Counted from the stretch's first letter, positions 35,505 to 45,586 are shown. The stretch is DNA of 64,000 bases from Sphingomonas sp. 35-24ZXX (GCF_000786215.1 NZ_JROG01000001.1:372001-436000), one strand, 5' to 3'. Translations and numbers: made by a program. Notes: generated from the sequence alone by a model not told the origin.

Positions 35505-36551
35505 TCACTCCAGATACAGCGACCTTAACCGCGCGACATCCACCGCGGTGATGCCAAGCGTCGCGAGATAGCCTTCGACGCCGCCATAGTCGCGATCGAT
35601 GACCTCGAAAAACTGCGCCAGATGCGACTTGCCCGAGGCGGAATAGAGTGGCTCTGCCTTGACCCCGCCGGGCTTTTTCGCGGCGGCCGCATAATATTGC
35701 ACGATCGGATTGGTCGGATAATCGGCAGGGTCGAGCGGCGGCATCTCGTTCTGCGGGCGGCGCAGCTGGGTCGAGAGATGATAATCCGCGAGGATCGTTT
35801 CGCGATCGACGCCCAGCGCGCTGAGGATCAGCGCCGAAGCGATGCCGGTGCGGTCCTGGCCTGCCGAACAGTGATACATCACCGCGCCGTCATCGGCGAG
35901 CAGCCGCTTGAACAGCGAACGGTACTGGGGGCTGAGCAGCTTTTCCATGCCGGTGTAGACATATTCGCCCTTCATGCTGCCCATGTTGGCCATCAGGGGT
36001 TTCAGCGAATAATCGTTCGAGATGAACAGCGCGCCGGTGCGATCGTCAAGCTGGGTGGCCGCCACTTCGCGCTCCTCCAGTGAGCGCAGATCGACGATCG
36101 TGCCGATGTCGAGACCGCCCAGCAGTGTGTAATCCTCTTCCGACAGCAGCGGCAGCGCGCCCGAGCGAAACACCTTGCCCCAGCGCACCGTCTTGCCGCC
36201 CGCACCCTTGTAACCGCCCAGATCGCGAAAGTTCGATCCCATGGCGAGCGGTAGCTCGCGTTCGGCGGTCAGCGTCAGCGAAGCATCCCCGCCGTCGCGC
36301 AAGACCAGGAACTGGCGTTTGGTGGCAGGCAGCGGGACGATCGCCTCGCCCTTGCGGCTGGCCTTGACCACCGGGATCGCAGCGCCGGCCGCCACCGGCG
36401 TATCGGTCACGATGATATCGACAGGGTCGCTGTCCCTCCAGCTGACCTTGACATGATGGGCATCAACGCGCGCCACCGTGACGGTGTCGATCGCAAGCGC
36501 AGGGGCTGTGTTGGCGAGCAGCGCGAGGGTGAGAACGGTAGCAAGACGCAT
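35505..36551 (-). CDS. Exported tyrosine/serine phosphatase (Y_phosphatase3 type)
   Basis: The protein has 348 residues with a signal peptide (1-20, LLANTAPALA). An N-terminal beta-sandwich-like part follows (about 25-95), then a cysteine-based phosphatase domain. The P-loop is HCSAGQDRTG, with Cys228 and Arg234 (CX5R intact). GSNFRDLGGYKG and VDLRSLEERE are the usual N-terminal markers of this family. It would act in the periplasm or outside the cell. It lies 14 bp after a TonB-dependent receptor on the same strand, suggesting joint use of a phosphorylated ligand. Confidence 0.85.
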   Translation of the reverse strand: MRLATVLTLALLANTAPALAIDTVTVARVDAHHVKVSWRDSDPVDIIVTDTPVAAGAAIPVVKASRKGEAIVPLPATKRQFLVLRDGGDASLTLTAERELPLAMGSNFRDLGGYKGAGGKTVRWGKVFRSGALPLLSEEDYTLLGGLDIGTIVDLRSLEEREVAATQLDDRTGALFISNDYSLKPLMANMGSMKGEYVYTGMEKLLSPQYRSLFKRLLADDGAVMYHCSAGQDRTGIASALILSALGVDRETILADYHLSTQLRRPQNEMPPLDPADYPTNPIVQYYAAAAKKPGGVKAEPLYSASGKSHLAQFFEVIDRDYGGVEGYLATLGITAVDVARLRSLYLE

Positions 36552-36565
36552 GGCAGTCTCTCCTG

Positions 36566-39247
36566 TCAGAAGCCGAAGCGGATGCCGGCAAGGTAGCGCC
36601 TGCCGATCTGTTCGACCTCGGTCGGGCGGCCCTTGTTGCCCAGGAAGGCGGTATATTTCGCATCGGTCAGGTTGTTGAGATCGGCAAACAGGCTGATGTT
36701 CGGGGTGATGTCATAGCGGATCGCGACATCGACATTGGTGTATCCGCCGCGGAACTCGTCACCCGTGGCCACACCGCCGCCGGTGCCGATCGACAGCGAT
36801 TCCAGATAGTCGCTGCGCCACTGATAGCTGGCGCGCACCGAAAGCCCGTATTTCTCGTAATAGAGCGAGGCATTGACGATAGTGTCCGACGTGCCGGGAA
36901 AGCCGATGTTCTGCCTGAGATCGGTATCGAAGCTGCCCTCGATCAGCGTCAGATTGCCCTGGAAGCCGAAGCCGTCGAGCGGCGAGGGCAGGAAGGTGAA
37001 CTGCTGCTGATAGTTGAACTCCACGCCATACAATTCGCCGCTGTTGCCGTTGAAGCTGGAGGCAAGCAGATAACGCGAGCGGTCAACGCCGTTGCTGTTG
37101 AACGCATCCGATCCGACGATCTGGGTGTTCGAGAACAGCACATTGTCGACCCAGCGGTGGAAGCCCGAAACCGCGATGATGCCCTGGCCCGGAATGTAAT
37201 ATTCCAGGCTGGCGTCGACGCCCCAGGTGTATTCGGGGCGCAGCGTGGGGTTGCCGCCGCTGATCGTGCCGGGGCTGTTGGTATCGTTGATCGCAGAACC
37301 GACCCGGATTTCGCCAAAGCTGGGCCGCGCGATGCCGCGCTGACCGGCGACGCGGAACACGAGATTGTCGGTGACATCGAAGCGCGCGTTCACGCTGGGG
37401 AAGATGTCGGTATAGTCCTGCGGCGCCGACAGCGGCACAAGGGTGCCATTGGCGAGGCGTGCGCGTCCCTGATTGGTCAGCTTGAAATGCTCGACGCGCG
37501 CGCCGGCAATCACCTGGCCGCCATCGAACACCCATTTGGCCATGCCATAGCCGGTCAGCGTCTTTTCGGTCAGCGCAAAGCGGTTTTCGGCGGGCACATT
37601 GTTCGCCGGATTGAACCGGCCCTGGCGCTGCAGCGTCTCGAGGATGTTATCGAGGTCGGCGCGCATCCGGGTGTTGTCGACATAATTGAACGTGAGCCCG
37701 AGCGGGAAGCCGGTGTCCCAGGCGGTGTTGGTGATATAGCTCGCCGGGTTGAAGCTGAGGCCTGTTCCCGTCAGCGCTGCGGGCGAAAGGACCACCGCAT
37801 TCGACGTCGCGAAGATGAAGCCGCCGATGTCGCGATCGGCATAGAGCAGACCACCGGTCAGCGTGACGTCGCCGAGTTCCTTGGCGACATCCAGCTTCAC
37901 CGTATAGCTGTCGGTGAACACGTCCTGCACGATGGGGATGAGCACGGCGGGCGCGGTATTGGCGTTGATCAGCGTCGACTGGTCGAAATTCGCCAGCGCC
38001 GGACCGCGCACGAAGCTGCCCGCAGTGGTGCCAGGCACCGTCTGGAACAGCTGGACGATCGGGAAGTTCGGGCGGCTGAAATCATAGCGCACCGAAGGCG
38101 AGGTGGCCGTGGCGGTACTCGCCTGGACCAGAGGCAGGAAGGTGGTGTTCTCGGTGCGGGTGTAATTGGCCGCGAAGTTCACCTTCCAGCCGTCTTCCTC
38201 ATAATCGCCGCCGATGGTGTTGATGAAGTTGCGGGTGCGATAGTTGCCGAGGTTGAACGAGCCGCGCACCGGTACGCGGACCAGATCACCACCCGACAGG
38301 TTGCGCGTACCCGACAGCGCGCGATCGAGCCGGATCTCGTACTGGTCGCGCTGCTCGTCGTCCTTGAACTCGGTGTAGATCGTCTTGGCGTAGAGCTTCT
38401 GGCCTTCCTGCGGCGAATATTCGAACGCGGCGAACAGGCCGTTGTTCTCGCGCACCAGGCGATACTGGCGGATGTCGATTTCGGTCGGGCCGAACTGGGT
38501 GTCGGTGGGGCCGCTGGGCTCGTCGTACAGGCCGACCTCGCGGTTGTCCGTCACCTGCTCGCGGCGGTAATGCGATGCGCCTGCCACCACGCCGAACGTG
38601 CCATCGCTGTACGATACGCGCAGCGAGCCCTGACGCTGTTCGCCTTCGCCCAGTTCCATGACGCCGTATCCGGCGTCACCCTGCACATGAAAGCCGGTCT
38701 TGCCTTCCAGCGGCGAGAAGGTGCGCAGGTCGATATTGGCGACGATCGCCTCGGCCTGGATATTGGGGGTGAGCGACTTGTTGATCGCCAGCGCGCTCAG
38801 GATCACGGCGGGCACCGCGTCGAAGCGATAGGCACGGGTGAGGCCGCCTTCGTCCGCGCCGATCATCGGCACACCATCGATGCTGACCGAGGTCCAGCGG
38901 TTGGGCGCGCCGCGCACCTGGATATAGCGTTCCTGGCCCTGATCGCGCTGCACCGCGACCGCAGGCAGACGCGAGAGCGCAGCGGCGCTGTTCTGGTCGG
39001 GGAAACGGCCGACCGAGTCTGCGGCCGAAATGTCGATCAGATTGTCGGCATTGCGCTTCTGCGCGATCGATTCCCCCTGCGCGGTGATGATTGCGCCCTG
39101 GACGATGATCTCGCCATTGGCATCGGTTTCGTCTTCCGTGCTGGCCTGCGCGGTCTGCGCCAAGGCGGGCATGCTCGCGGTCGCGACAAAGGCGGCGATC
39201 GAGATCGATGAGCGCAATAGCGCAGCGGCACGTTTGGCAAGAATCAT
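36566..39247 (-). CDS. TonB-dependent receptor (IroE/CirA-like, large)
   Basis: This 893-residue outer-membrane receptor has a signal peptide ending near MPALAQ, plug sequences (QNSAAALSRLPAVAVQRDQGQERYIQVRG, SVSIDGVPMIGADEGG) and a long barrel ending with aromatic Phe (AGIRFGF). The style of the plug (ADSVGRFPDQN) is that of the sphingomonad/caulobacter receptor group, often used for carbohydrates or other complex organics. ATG 39247 was chosen because the signal peptide starts there; an upstream in-frame ATG (39313) is not needed. It is followed at 14 bp by the exported phosphatase, so probably co-transcribed. Confidence 0.92.
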   Translation of the reverse strand: MILAKRAAALLRSSISIAAFVATASMPALAQTAQASTEDETDANGEIIVQGAIITAQGESIAQKRNADNLIDISAADSVGRFPDQNSAAALSRLPAVAVQRDQGQERYIQVRGAPNRWTSVSIDGVPMIGADEGGLTRAYRFDAVPAVILSALAINKSLTPNIQAEAIVANIDLRTFSPLEGKTGFHVQGDAGYGVMELGEGEQRQGSLRVSYSDGTFGVVAGASHYRREQVTDNREVGLYDEPSGPTDTQFGPTEIDIRQYRLVRENNGLFAAFEYSPQEGQKLYAKTIYTEFKDDEQRDQYEIRLDRALSGTRNLSGGDLVRVPVRGSFNLGNYRTRNFINTIGGDYEEDGWKVNFAANYTRTENTTFLPLVQASTATATSPSVRYDFSRPNFPIVQLFQTVPGTTAGSFVRGPALANFDQSTLINANTAPAVLIPIVQDVFTDSYTVKLDVAKELGDVTLTGGLLYADRDIGGFIFATSNAVVLSPAALTGTGLSFNPASYITNTAWDTGFPLGLTFNYVDNTRMRADLDNILETLQRQGRFNPANNVPAENRFALTEKTLTGYGMAKWVFDGGQVIAGARVEHFKLTNQGRARLANGTLVPLSAPQDYTDIFPSVNARFDVTDNLVFRVAGQRGIARPSFGEIRVGSAINDTNSPGTISGGNPTLRPEYTWGVDASLEYYIPGQGIIAVSGFHRWVDNVLFSNTQIVGSDAFNSNGVDRSRYLLASSFNGNSGELYGVEFNYQQQFTFLPSPLDGFGFQGNLTLIEGSFDTDLRQNIGFPGTSDTIVNASLYYEKYGLSVRASYQWRSDYLESLSIGTGGGVATGDEFRGGYTNVDVAIRYDITPNISLFADLNNLTDAKYTAFLGNKGRPTEVEQIGRRYLAGIRFGF

Positions 39248-39391
39248 AGCGCAACCCCCGTTGATGTTCGAGGGCGCAGCTACGGGCGCGGGATGACGCC
39301 GCGATGGCGTCATGATGACAGGATACGCGGCTTTTCGCCGCCGAGCGTCTTGTGGGTGTCAGCAGAATGTCACCAAACTGACGCTATCAGA

Positions 39392-40093
39392 TTACCCCTT
39401 GAGTTCCTCTGCGACCATGTTGCTGATTCCGGCCACAACCTTGCTGATGCCCTGGGGATTGGGGTGGATGCCATCGGGCAGCATCAGCGCCTTGTCGGTG
39501 ATGACCCCGTCCAGGAAGAAGGGATAAAGCTCTGCATCATATTTTTTGGCAAGTGTCCCGTAGATCGGGTTGAAGCTGTCCGCATAGTCCTTGCCCAGGT
39601 TCGGCGCGGCGATCAGCCCGGTCAGCACCAAGTCGATATCGCGCTTCTTCAGTTCGGTCAGCATTGCGTCGAGATTGCTCTGCGTCTGGTCGGGGCTGAT
39701 GCCGCGTAGCATGTCATTACCGCCGAGGCCCAGAATGACGAGGTCCGGCTTGCGCGGCAGGCCATCAAGCGCGAAGGCCAGCCGCTGCAGTCCCGCTGCG
39801 GTCGTATCGCCCGACACGCCGGCATTGTGCACCGAGACCTTCAACCCCTTGGCGGACAGGGCCTTTTCCAATTGCGCGGGGAAGCTTTCGTCCTGCTTGA
39901 CGCCATAGCCAGCGTACAGGCTGTCGCCGAACGCCATCACCAATTTGGTGTCCGCGCTGAGTGCTGTGGGGGCGGCCGGAGCCTCGGCGCGTTCGACCGA
40001 CGGGGCTGCGGCTTCGTCAGACGACGGCGAACATGCTGCAGTGCAATGGACAAGCAACAATGCCGCCCCATATAGAATGCTGTTCCGACCCAA
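39392..40093 (-). CDS. tesA: SGNH/GDSL arylesterase (TesA-like) lipoprotein
   Basis: This is a 233-residue esterase/lysophospholipase of the SGNH fold: block I FGDSLYAGYG, block II NAGVSGDTTAAGLQRL, block III LGLGGNDMLRG, block V LPDGIHPNPQG. The N-terminus is hydrophobic and ends in a possible lipobox (TAAC at about residues 18-21), so it may be a lipoprotein. The only well placed start is TTG 40093, with AAGGG upstream. It is divergent from the ABC ATPase gene with just 20 bp between starts, the common tesA/ybbA arrangement. Confidence 0.88.
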   Translation of the reverse strand: MGRNSILYGAALLLVHCTAACSPSSDEAAAPSVERAEAPAAPTALSADTKLVMAFGDSLYAGYGVKQDESFPAQLEKALSAKGLKVSVHNAGVSGDTTAAGLQRLAFALDGLPRKPDLVILGLGGNDMLRGISPDQTQSNLDAMLTELKKRDIDLVLTGLIAAPNLGKDYADSFNPIYGTLAKKYDAELYPFFLDGVITDKALMLPDGIHPNPQGISKVVAGISNMVAEELKG

Positions 40094-40113
40094 AGCGAAA
40101 GCCCTTTCATTTC

Positions 40114-40824
40114 ATGCACGATACCCTGACGCGGTCTCATATTGCCATTGCCGCCCGCAATGTCACCCTCTCGCTCGGCGAGGCAGGCAACCAGACGCAG
40201 ATTCTGAAGGGGATCGACCTTGAAATCCCGCTGGGCCAGTCGGTCGCGCTGCTGGGACCGTCGGGCTCGGGCAAGTCGTCGCTGATGGCGATCCTTTCCG
40301 GGCTGGAACGCGCGAGCAGTGGCGAGGTTCATGTCGCCGGGCTCGATTTCGGGCCGATGGATGAAGATGGTCTGGCCAAGGCGAGGCGCGGCCGGATCGG
40401 GATCGTGCTCCAGGCCTTCCATCTGCTGCCGACGATGACCGCGCTCGAAAATGTCGCGGTGCCACTCGAACTCGCCGGGCGCGACGATCCGTTCGGCACG
40501 GCGAAGCGCGAGCTCGAGGCTGTGGGCCTTGGCCACCGCGTCACGCATTATCCCAGCCAGCTTTCGGGCGGTGAGCAGCAGCGCGTGGCGATTGCCCGCG
40601 CGATGGCGCCGGGGCCGGAGATCATCTTTGCCGACGAGCCCACCGGCAACCTCGACGGGACGACGGGCGAGGCGATCATCGACCTGCTGTTCAGCCGGCA
40701 GCGCGCCAGCGGTGCGACGCTGCTGATCATCACCCATGACCCGGCGCTCGCGACGCATTGCAACCGCGTCATCGAAATGCGCGATGGTCTGATCATTGCG
40801 GACCGCGCTGGCGGCGCGGCATGA
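40114..40824 (+). CDS. ABC transporter ATPase (LolD/YbbA-like)
   Basis: This is a 236-residue ATPase. Walker A is GPSGSGKSS, the Q-loop is LQAFHLLPTMTALENV, the signature is LSGGEQQRVAIARA, Walker B is IIFADEPTGNLD and the H-loop is IITHD. The FHLLPTMTALENV pattern places it in the MacB/LolD class that works with FtsX-like permeases. It is translationally coupled (ATGA overlap) to the permease downstream. By analogy with E. coli ybbA-ybbP beside tesA, it may move hydrophobic compounds out of the inner membrane; the substrate is unknown. Confidence 0.92.
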   Translation: MHDTLTRSHIAIAARNVTLSLGEAGNQTQILKGIDLEIPLGQSVALLGPSGSGKSSLMAILSGLERASSGEVHVAGLDFGPMDEDGLAKARRGRIGIVLQAFHLLPTMTALENVAVPLELAGRDDPFGTAKRELEAVGLGHRVTHYPSQLSGGEQQRVAIARAMAPGPEIIFADEPTGNLDGTTGEAIIDLLFSRQRASGATLLIITHDPALATHCNRVIEMRDGLIIADRAGGAA

Positions 40825-43364
40825 CCTGGGCGCAGATCTGGCGGATCGCGCGGCGGGACCTGTCGGGGCGCTTCCGGGGGCTGAGGCTTCTGATCGTCTG
40901 CCTGTTCCTGGGTGTCGCGACGCTGGCCACCATCGGCAGCCTCACCGCCTCGATCACCGGCGAGCTGTCGCAGCGCGGCCAGGTGATCCTGGGCGGCGAT
41001 TTCGAAGTGACGATGTCGCAGCGCATGGCGAGCGATGCCGAGCAGGCGGCATTCGAGCGCGAAGGGCTGGTGTCCGAGACGGTCCGGATGCAGGCGATGG
41101 GGCAACGCATTGCGCCGCGCGCGCCGGGGGCTGGGGGGGGCACCGGCCCCGACGCCATTCTCGCCGAATTGAAGGGCGTTGATTTCGATTATCCACTGTA
41201 TGGCACCGTCACGCTGCGGTCAGGCCATTACGCGCCGCTCGATCCGGGCAGCGCAGTGATCGGCGCAGGGCTGGCCGACCGGCTGGACCTGAAGACCGGC
41301 GACAAGATCCGCTTTGGCGAGGCCGAGTTCGTGATCCGCGGCATCATCGCCGACGAACCCGACCGGTTGGGCGAGGGCTTTACTTTGGGCCCCGTCGCGC
41401 TCGTGTCCGATCTTGGCATTCAGCGCACCGGGCTGATCCAGCCGGGGAGCATGTACGAGGCCAAGTATCGCGTGAAGCTGGGCGCGCTCGACGACCCCGT
41501 CGCCTCGATCGACCGGCTGAAAGCCAAGTTCCCCGAGGCCGGGCTGGAAATGCGCGACCGCGATCGCGGCGCGCCGGGCACCTCGCGCTTCATCGAGCGG
41601 ATGGGCCAGTTCCTCTCGCTGGTGGGGCTCGCCGCGCTGGTGATCGCAGGCATCGGCGTCGGCAACGGCGTGGCGTCGTACCTCGCGACCAAGCGGCAAG
41701 GCATCGCGACGCTCAAGATCCTCGGCGCAGGCTCGGGCGATATCCTGCGCATCTATCTGGTGCAGATCCTCGCGGTTTCGGCGCTGGCGATCGGCGGCGG
41801 GCTGGTGGCGGGCGCCCTGATTCCGCCGGCGATCATCGCGGCGGCGGGCGACATCCTGCCGGTGAAGCCCGGCTTTGCGATCCATCCGTTGCCGCTGCTG
41901 GTCAGCGCCGCCTATGGCTTGCTGATCGCGTTCATCTTTGCGCTGCCGCCGCTGGCGCGCGCGCGGCACATTCCGGCAGCTGGGCTGTTCCGGTCGCTGA
42001 TCGAGGGCAATCGCTGGCCGGATCGCGCAACCTTGATCGCGGTGGGGGCAGGGATTGCCGCCATCGTCGTGCTGGCTCTGGTCACCGCGCGCGAGGCGGT
42101 GTTCTCCGCCTGGTTCATGGCGGCGGCGACGGGCGTGCTGCTGATGCTCGCCGGCATCGGCTGGGGCATCCGCTGGACCGCATCGAAGCTGCCGCGCCCC
42201 AAGGCACCGCTGCTGCGGCTGGCGCTCGCCAACCTGCACCGCCCCGGCGCGCAGACCGGGCAGCTGGTGGTGGCGCTGGGCCTGGGGCTCACGCTGTTCG
42301 TGATCCTGGGAGGCATCCAGACCAGCCTGACCAACGAGATCACCCGCACGGTGCCCAAGGAGGCGCCCAACCTGTTCGTGCTCGACGTGCCCGTGGCGGG
42401 CGCAGCGCAGTTCCGCCAGGTGGTGCAGGCGGCCGCGCCCGGCGCGGCGGTCAACACCGTCCCCTCGCTGCGTGGCACAGTCACCGGCTACAAGAACATC
42501 CGCGTCGCCGATCTCAAGGACATTCCCGACAACGCCTGGGTGCTGCGCGGCGAGCGCGGGCTCACCTATGCCGAGACCTTGCCCGAGGGCAGCGAGCTGA
42601 TCGAAGGAACATGGTGGCCCAAGGGCTATGACGGACCGCCGCTCGTCTCGGTCGACCGCGAGATGGCGCAGATCCTCGACCTCAAGGTCGGCGACAGCCT
42701 GACCGTCAGCCTGCTCGGACGCGAATTCACCGCGAAGATCGCCTCGCTGCGCCAGATCAACTGGGACACGATGGGCTTCAACTATGTGATGGTGTTCAGC
42801 CCCAACACCTTGCGCGATGCCCCGCACAACCTTGCCGCGACGGTTTCGCTCAAGGGCATGGCGGATGCGGACGCCAAGGAGCGCGCGGTGTCCAAGGCGG
42901 TGCTGGCGGCGTTTGCCTCGTCCTCGGTGATCGAGGTACGCGATGTCATCGGCCAGGTCTCGACGATCCTGACCCAGATCGCCACCGCCATCGCCGCCGC
43001 CGGATCGATCGCGATCCTCTCCGGCATCGCGGTGCTGATCGGTGCGATCGCCGCATCGCGCCAGGCGCGCATCTATGACAGCGTGATCCTCAAGACTTTG
43101 GGCGCGACGCGCGGCCAGATATTGTCGGCGCAGGCGCTGGAATACGGGCTGCTCGCCGCGTTGCTGGCGCTGGTCGCGCTGGCCCTGGGGCTGACTGCGG
43201 CGTGGTACGTGATCACCCAGATCTTCAGCTTCAACTGGCTGCCCGATTGGCCGGTGGTGCTGATGACCCTGGGCGGCGGTGCGCTGCTGACATTGGGGCT
43301 GGGGATTGTCGGATCGCTGCCGGTGCTCGCGGCACGGCCCGCCCGCGCGCTGCGCCAGCTGTGA
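40821..43364 (+). CDS. FtsX-like ABC permease (YbbP type)
   Basis: The protein has 847 residues with two FtsX repeats. An N-terminal helix (about 22-45) comes before a large periplasmic MacB-like domain. Three helices follow near residues 275-390, more helices at about 410-460, then a second periplasmic domain and three terminal helices (about 715-840). It starts in the stop codon of its ATPase partner. The last 134 bp overlap in antisense with the end of bchJ. Confidence 0.92.
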   Translation: MTWAQIWRIARRDLSGRFRGLRLLIVCLFLGVATLATIGSLTASITGELSQRGQVILGGDFEVTMSQRMASDAEQAAFEREGLVSETVRMQAMGQRIAPRAPGAGGGTGPDAILAELKGVDFDYPLYGTVTLRSGHYAPLDPGSAVIGAGLADRLDLKTGDKIRFGEAEFVIRGIIADEPDRLGEGFTLGPVALVSDLGIQRTGLIQPGSMYEAKYRVKLGALDDPVASIDRLKAKFPEAGLEMRDRDRGAPGTSRFIERMGQFLSLVGLAALVIAGIGVGNGVASYLATKRQGIATLKILGAGSGDILRIYLVQILAVSALAIGGGLVAGALIPPAIIAAAGDILPVKPGFAIHPLPLLVSAAYGLLIAFIFALPPLARARHIPAAGLFRSLIEGNRWPDRATLIAVGAGIAAIVVLALVTAREAVFSAWFMAAATGVLLMLAGIGWGIRWTASKLPRPKAPLLRLALANLHRPGAQTGQLVVALGLGLTLFVILGGIQTSLTNEITRTVPKEAPNLFVLDVPVAGAAQFRQVVQAAAPGAAVNTVPSLRGTVTGYKNIRVADLKDIPDNAWVLRGERGLTYAETLPEGSELIEGTWWPKGYDGPPLVSVDREMAQILDLKVGDSLTVSLLGREFTAKIASLRQINWDTMGFNYVMVFSPNTLRDAPHNLAATVSLKGMADADAKERAVSKAVLAAFASSSVIEVRDVIGQVSTILTQIATAIAAAGSIAILSGIAVLIGAIAASRQARIYDSVILKTLGATRGQILSAQALEYGLLAALLALVALALGLTAAWYVITQIFSFNWLPDWPVVLMTLGGGALLTLGLGIVGSLPVLAARPARALRQL

Positions 43365-43968
43365 TCGGCGCGATACGATAGTGCCAGCGGTGCGGATGCC
43401 GGGGATCGGGCGCGCTGCCGGTGCAGCCCGATCCGCGGCGCACCAGCGTTGCGTACAATCGCGCAAAGACCTGAGCGTACCAGAGGAACAGCGTGGGCGG
43501 CGGCGCGCAGGCATCGCCTGCATCGCCGCGATCGATGGTGAAATGCCACGGCCCGGTGACCGTGAAGCGGCCCGCACCGATGAACGTCCAGGCGTGGCGC
43601 GCAATCGCCTTCATCAGCAGCCGGGCGGCGAGCGGGGCGGGGAGCCAGCGCAGCGCCCTTGCGGCCAAGGCAGGAATGCGGTGCGCGATGATGTAATCCG
43701 CCGTGCCTTCCGCCGCCGCAACCGCGATCTCGTCCGCCGCCTCGGGGTGCAGCGCCGCGAGCGCGTGATGCAGCCGCAGCGCTTCGGCTTCGGCGATCAT
43801 CGCATCGCCTGAGGGCAGGGGATACACCCCGGCCACGTCAAGGACCTCGCGCGCTGCCGCCGGGCCGATCCGCCGCTCCATCGCCCATGCCGTCTGCAAT
43901 ACGGCGTTGGGGCCGATCAGGGCCGGGGCTTTCGGAGCGACGACGGCGCGCGAGGGAGCGGCAGACAC
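43231..43968 (-). CDS. bchJ: Bacteriochlorophyll 4-vinyl reductase-type protein BchJ
   Basis: The protein has 245 residues. The region MERRIGPAAAREVLDVAGV, the helix HALAALHPEAADEIAVAAAEGTADYI-like segment and FLWYAQVFARLYATLV match BchJ, which has been linked to 8-vinyl reduction or handling of chlorophyllide intermediates. A GTG start at 43968 sits behind GGGGGA and only one base after the bchE stop, so it is coupled to bchE. The tail after about residue 200 is arginine/proline-rich and runs antisense through the last 134 bp of the permease gene. It is probably a read-through of a lost stop rather than conserved sequence. Confidence 0.8.
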   Translation of the reverse strand: MSAAPSRAVVAPKAPALIGPNAVLQTAWAMERRIGPAAAREVLDVAGVYPLPSGDAMIAEAEALRLHHALAALHPEAADEIAVAAAEGTADYIIAHRIPALAARALRWLPAPLAARLLMKAIARHAWTFIGAGRFTVTGPWHFTIDRGDAGDACAPPPTLFLWYAQVFARLYATLVRRGSGCTGSAPDPRHPHRWHYRIAPITAGAARGRAVPRAPAAIRQSPAPMSAAHRRPGSSAPPANRAAS

Positions 43969-43969
43969 C

Positions 43970-45586
43970 TCAGTCCCCCGGTCCTGCGCTCAGCTCTATC
44001 CGATCGCGCGCGCGCTCCTTCATCTGCGCGCGCACCGCCTGGCGCCGTTCGCTGGCGCGCGCGGCACGGTCTGCCGCCGTTTCCCAGTCGGACGCGGCCT
44101 GCTCGACCGAAACCCGTTTTTCGTCGAAGTGGAAGTCGACCGACTTGGCGGTCTGCGGCCCCCAATAGCCCGCCTTGCCCAGATCATAGAAGGTGCGCCT
44201 GAAGCCTGCGCGCAGGAACGCATAGAGGCAGCCCAGCAGATAGCGCCGCCGGAAGCCCGTGCCGCGCCAGGGATAATGGAACAGCGCCTTTTGCATGTAG
44301 AAGCGGCGATAGTTCTTCATCACTCCATCGAGCAGCTCGCCGCGCTCCATCGCGGCGGGCTTCATGATCGGGGTGACGAAATTGTACTTGCTGAAGTCAT
44401 GGACCTCGACCTTGTCCTTCAACTCCTCGAACAAGGGCGTGAACGGCCAGGGGGTGTACATCGACCAGTTGGCGAGGTCCGGCTGCCAGTCCCACGCCAT
44501 GCGATAGCTTTCCTCGAGCGTCTCGGCGGTCTCGTTCTCGAGGCCGACGATGAACTGCGCCTCGACGAAAATGTCCGCCTCGCGCAGCAGCCGGATCGCG
44601 GTCTTGTTCTCCTCGACCTTGGTTTCCTTGTTGAACAGGTCGAGCCGCATCTGCGCCGCCGCCTCGGTGCCCAGGCTGACATGCACCAGCCCTGCCGAGC
44701 GGTAGAAGGCGAGCAGCTCCTTGTCGCGATAGATGTCGGTGACGCGGGTGTTGATGCCCCATTTCACCTTGTCCGGAAGGCCGCGATCGATCAGCTCCTG
44801 GCAGAACTCGATGAACTTCTTGCGGTTGATCGTCGGCTCCTCGTCGGCGAGGATGAAGAAGCCGACGCCGTGTTTCTCGTGCAGCTCCTGAATCTCGTCG
44901 ACCACCAGTTTGGGATCGCGCACGCGGTAATCGCGCCAGAACTTCCACTGCGAACAGAACGAGCAGGTAAACGGGCAGCCGCGCGCCAGATTGGGGATGG
45001 CAACGCGCGTGTTGAGCGGCAGATAGGTGTACTGCTTCCAGTCGAGAATGTCCCAGTCGGGCGAAAGCGTGGCCATGTCCTTGACCGTCTCGGCCGCCTT
45101 GGTCGCGACGATGCGATCGCCCTCTCGCCAGGCGAGCCCCGCGATGCCGGGGCGGTCGGCGAGCCAGCGGCCCTGCGCGATCGCGGTGAACAGCTCGACC
45201 GCGATATTCTCGCCCTCGCCGCGCACGATGACATCGATATGCGGCGCCTCGGTCAGCACCTGGCGGTACATGAAGGTCGCATGCACTCCGCCCAGCACCC
45301 GCACCGCCTTGGGCACGGTCAATGCGGCGATCTCCAGCACGCGTTCGGCGGCATAGATCGAAGGGGTGATCGCGGTGGTGCCGACGACATCGGGCTGCAA
45401 CGCGGCCATGCGCATCGCCAGATCCTCGTCCGACACGCCTTCGGTCATCGCATCGATGAAGTGGATGTCGTCAAAGCCAGCGCGCCGCAGCGGCCCGGTG
45501 AGATACGCCACCCAGGCCGGCGGCCACGTCCCCGCAATCTCCGCCCCGCCAGAGCGGTAATTGGGGTGAACAAACAGAATGCGCAT
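43970..45586 (-). CDS. bchE: Oxygen-independent Mg-protoporphyrin IX monomethyl ester cyclase BchE
   Basis: This is a cobalamin-dependent radical-SAM enzyme that closes the isocyclic ring of bacteriochlorophyll without O2. The 538-residue protein has an N-terminal B12-binding-like domain ([18 protein letters not shown] to about 140). The radical SAM cluster motif is CPFTCSFC (Cys204, 208, 211), followed by [28 protein letters not shown] and [13 protein letters not shown], which are specific to BchE. ATG 45586 has GGAGGGGA upstream. bchJ follows after one base. An FNR-like site lies about 70-85 bp upstream. Other photosynthesis genes are not in the window. Confidence 0.94.
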   Translation of the reverse strand: MRILFVHPNYRSGGAEIAGTWPPAWVAYLTGPLRRAGFDDIHFIDAMTEGVSDEDLAMRMAALQPDVVGTTAITPSIYAAERVLEIAALTVPKAVRVLGGVHATFMYRQVLTEAPHIDVIVRGEGENIAVELFTAIAQGRWLADRPGIAGLAWREGDRIVATKAAETVKDMATLSPDWDILDWKQYTYLPLNTRVAIPNLARGCPFTCSFCSQWKFWRDYRVRDPKLVVDEIQELHEKHGVGFFILADEEPTINRKKFIEFCQELIDRGLPDKVKWGINTRVTDIYRDKELLAFYRSAGLVHVSLGTEAAAQMRLDLFNKETKVEENKTAIRLLREADIFVEAQFIVGLENETAETLEESYRMAWDWQPDLANWSMYTPWPFTPLFEELKDKVEVHDFSKYNFVTPIMKPAAMERGELLDGVMKNYRRFYMQKALFHYPWRGTGFRRRYLLGCLYAFLRAGFRRTFYDLGKAGYWGPQTAKSVDFHFDEKRVSVEQAASDWETAADRAARASERRQAVRAQMKERARDRIELSAGPGD

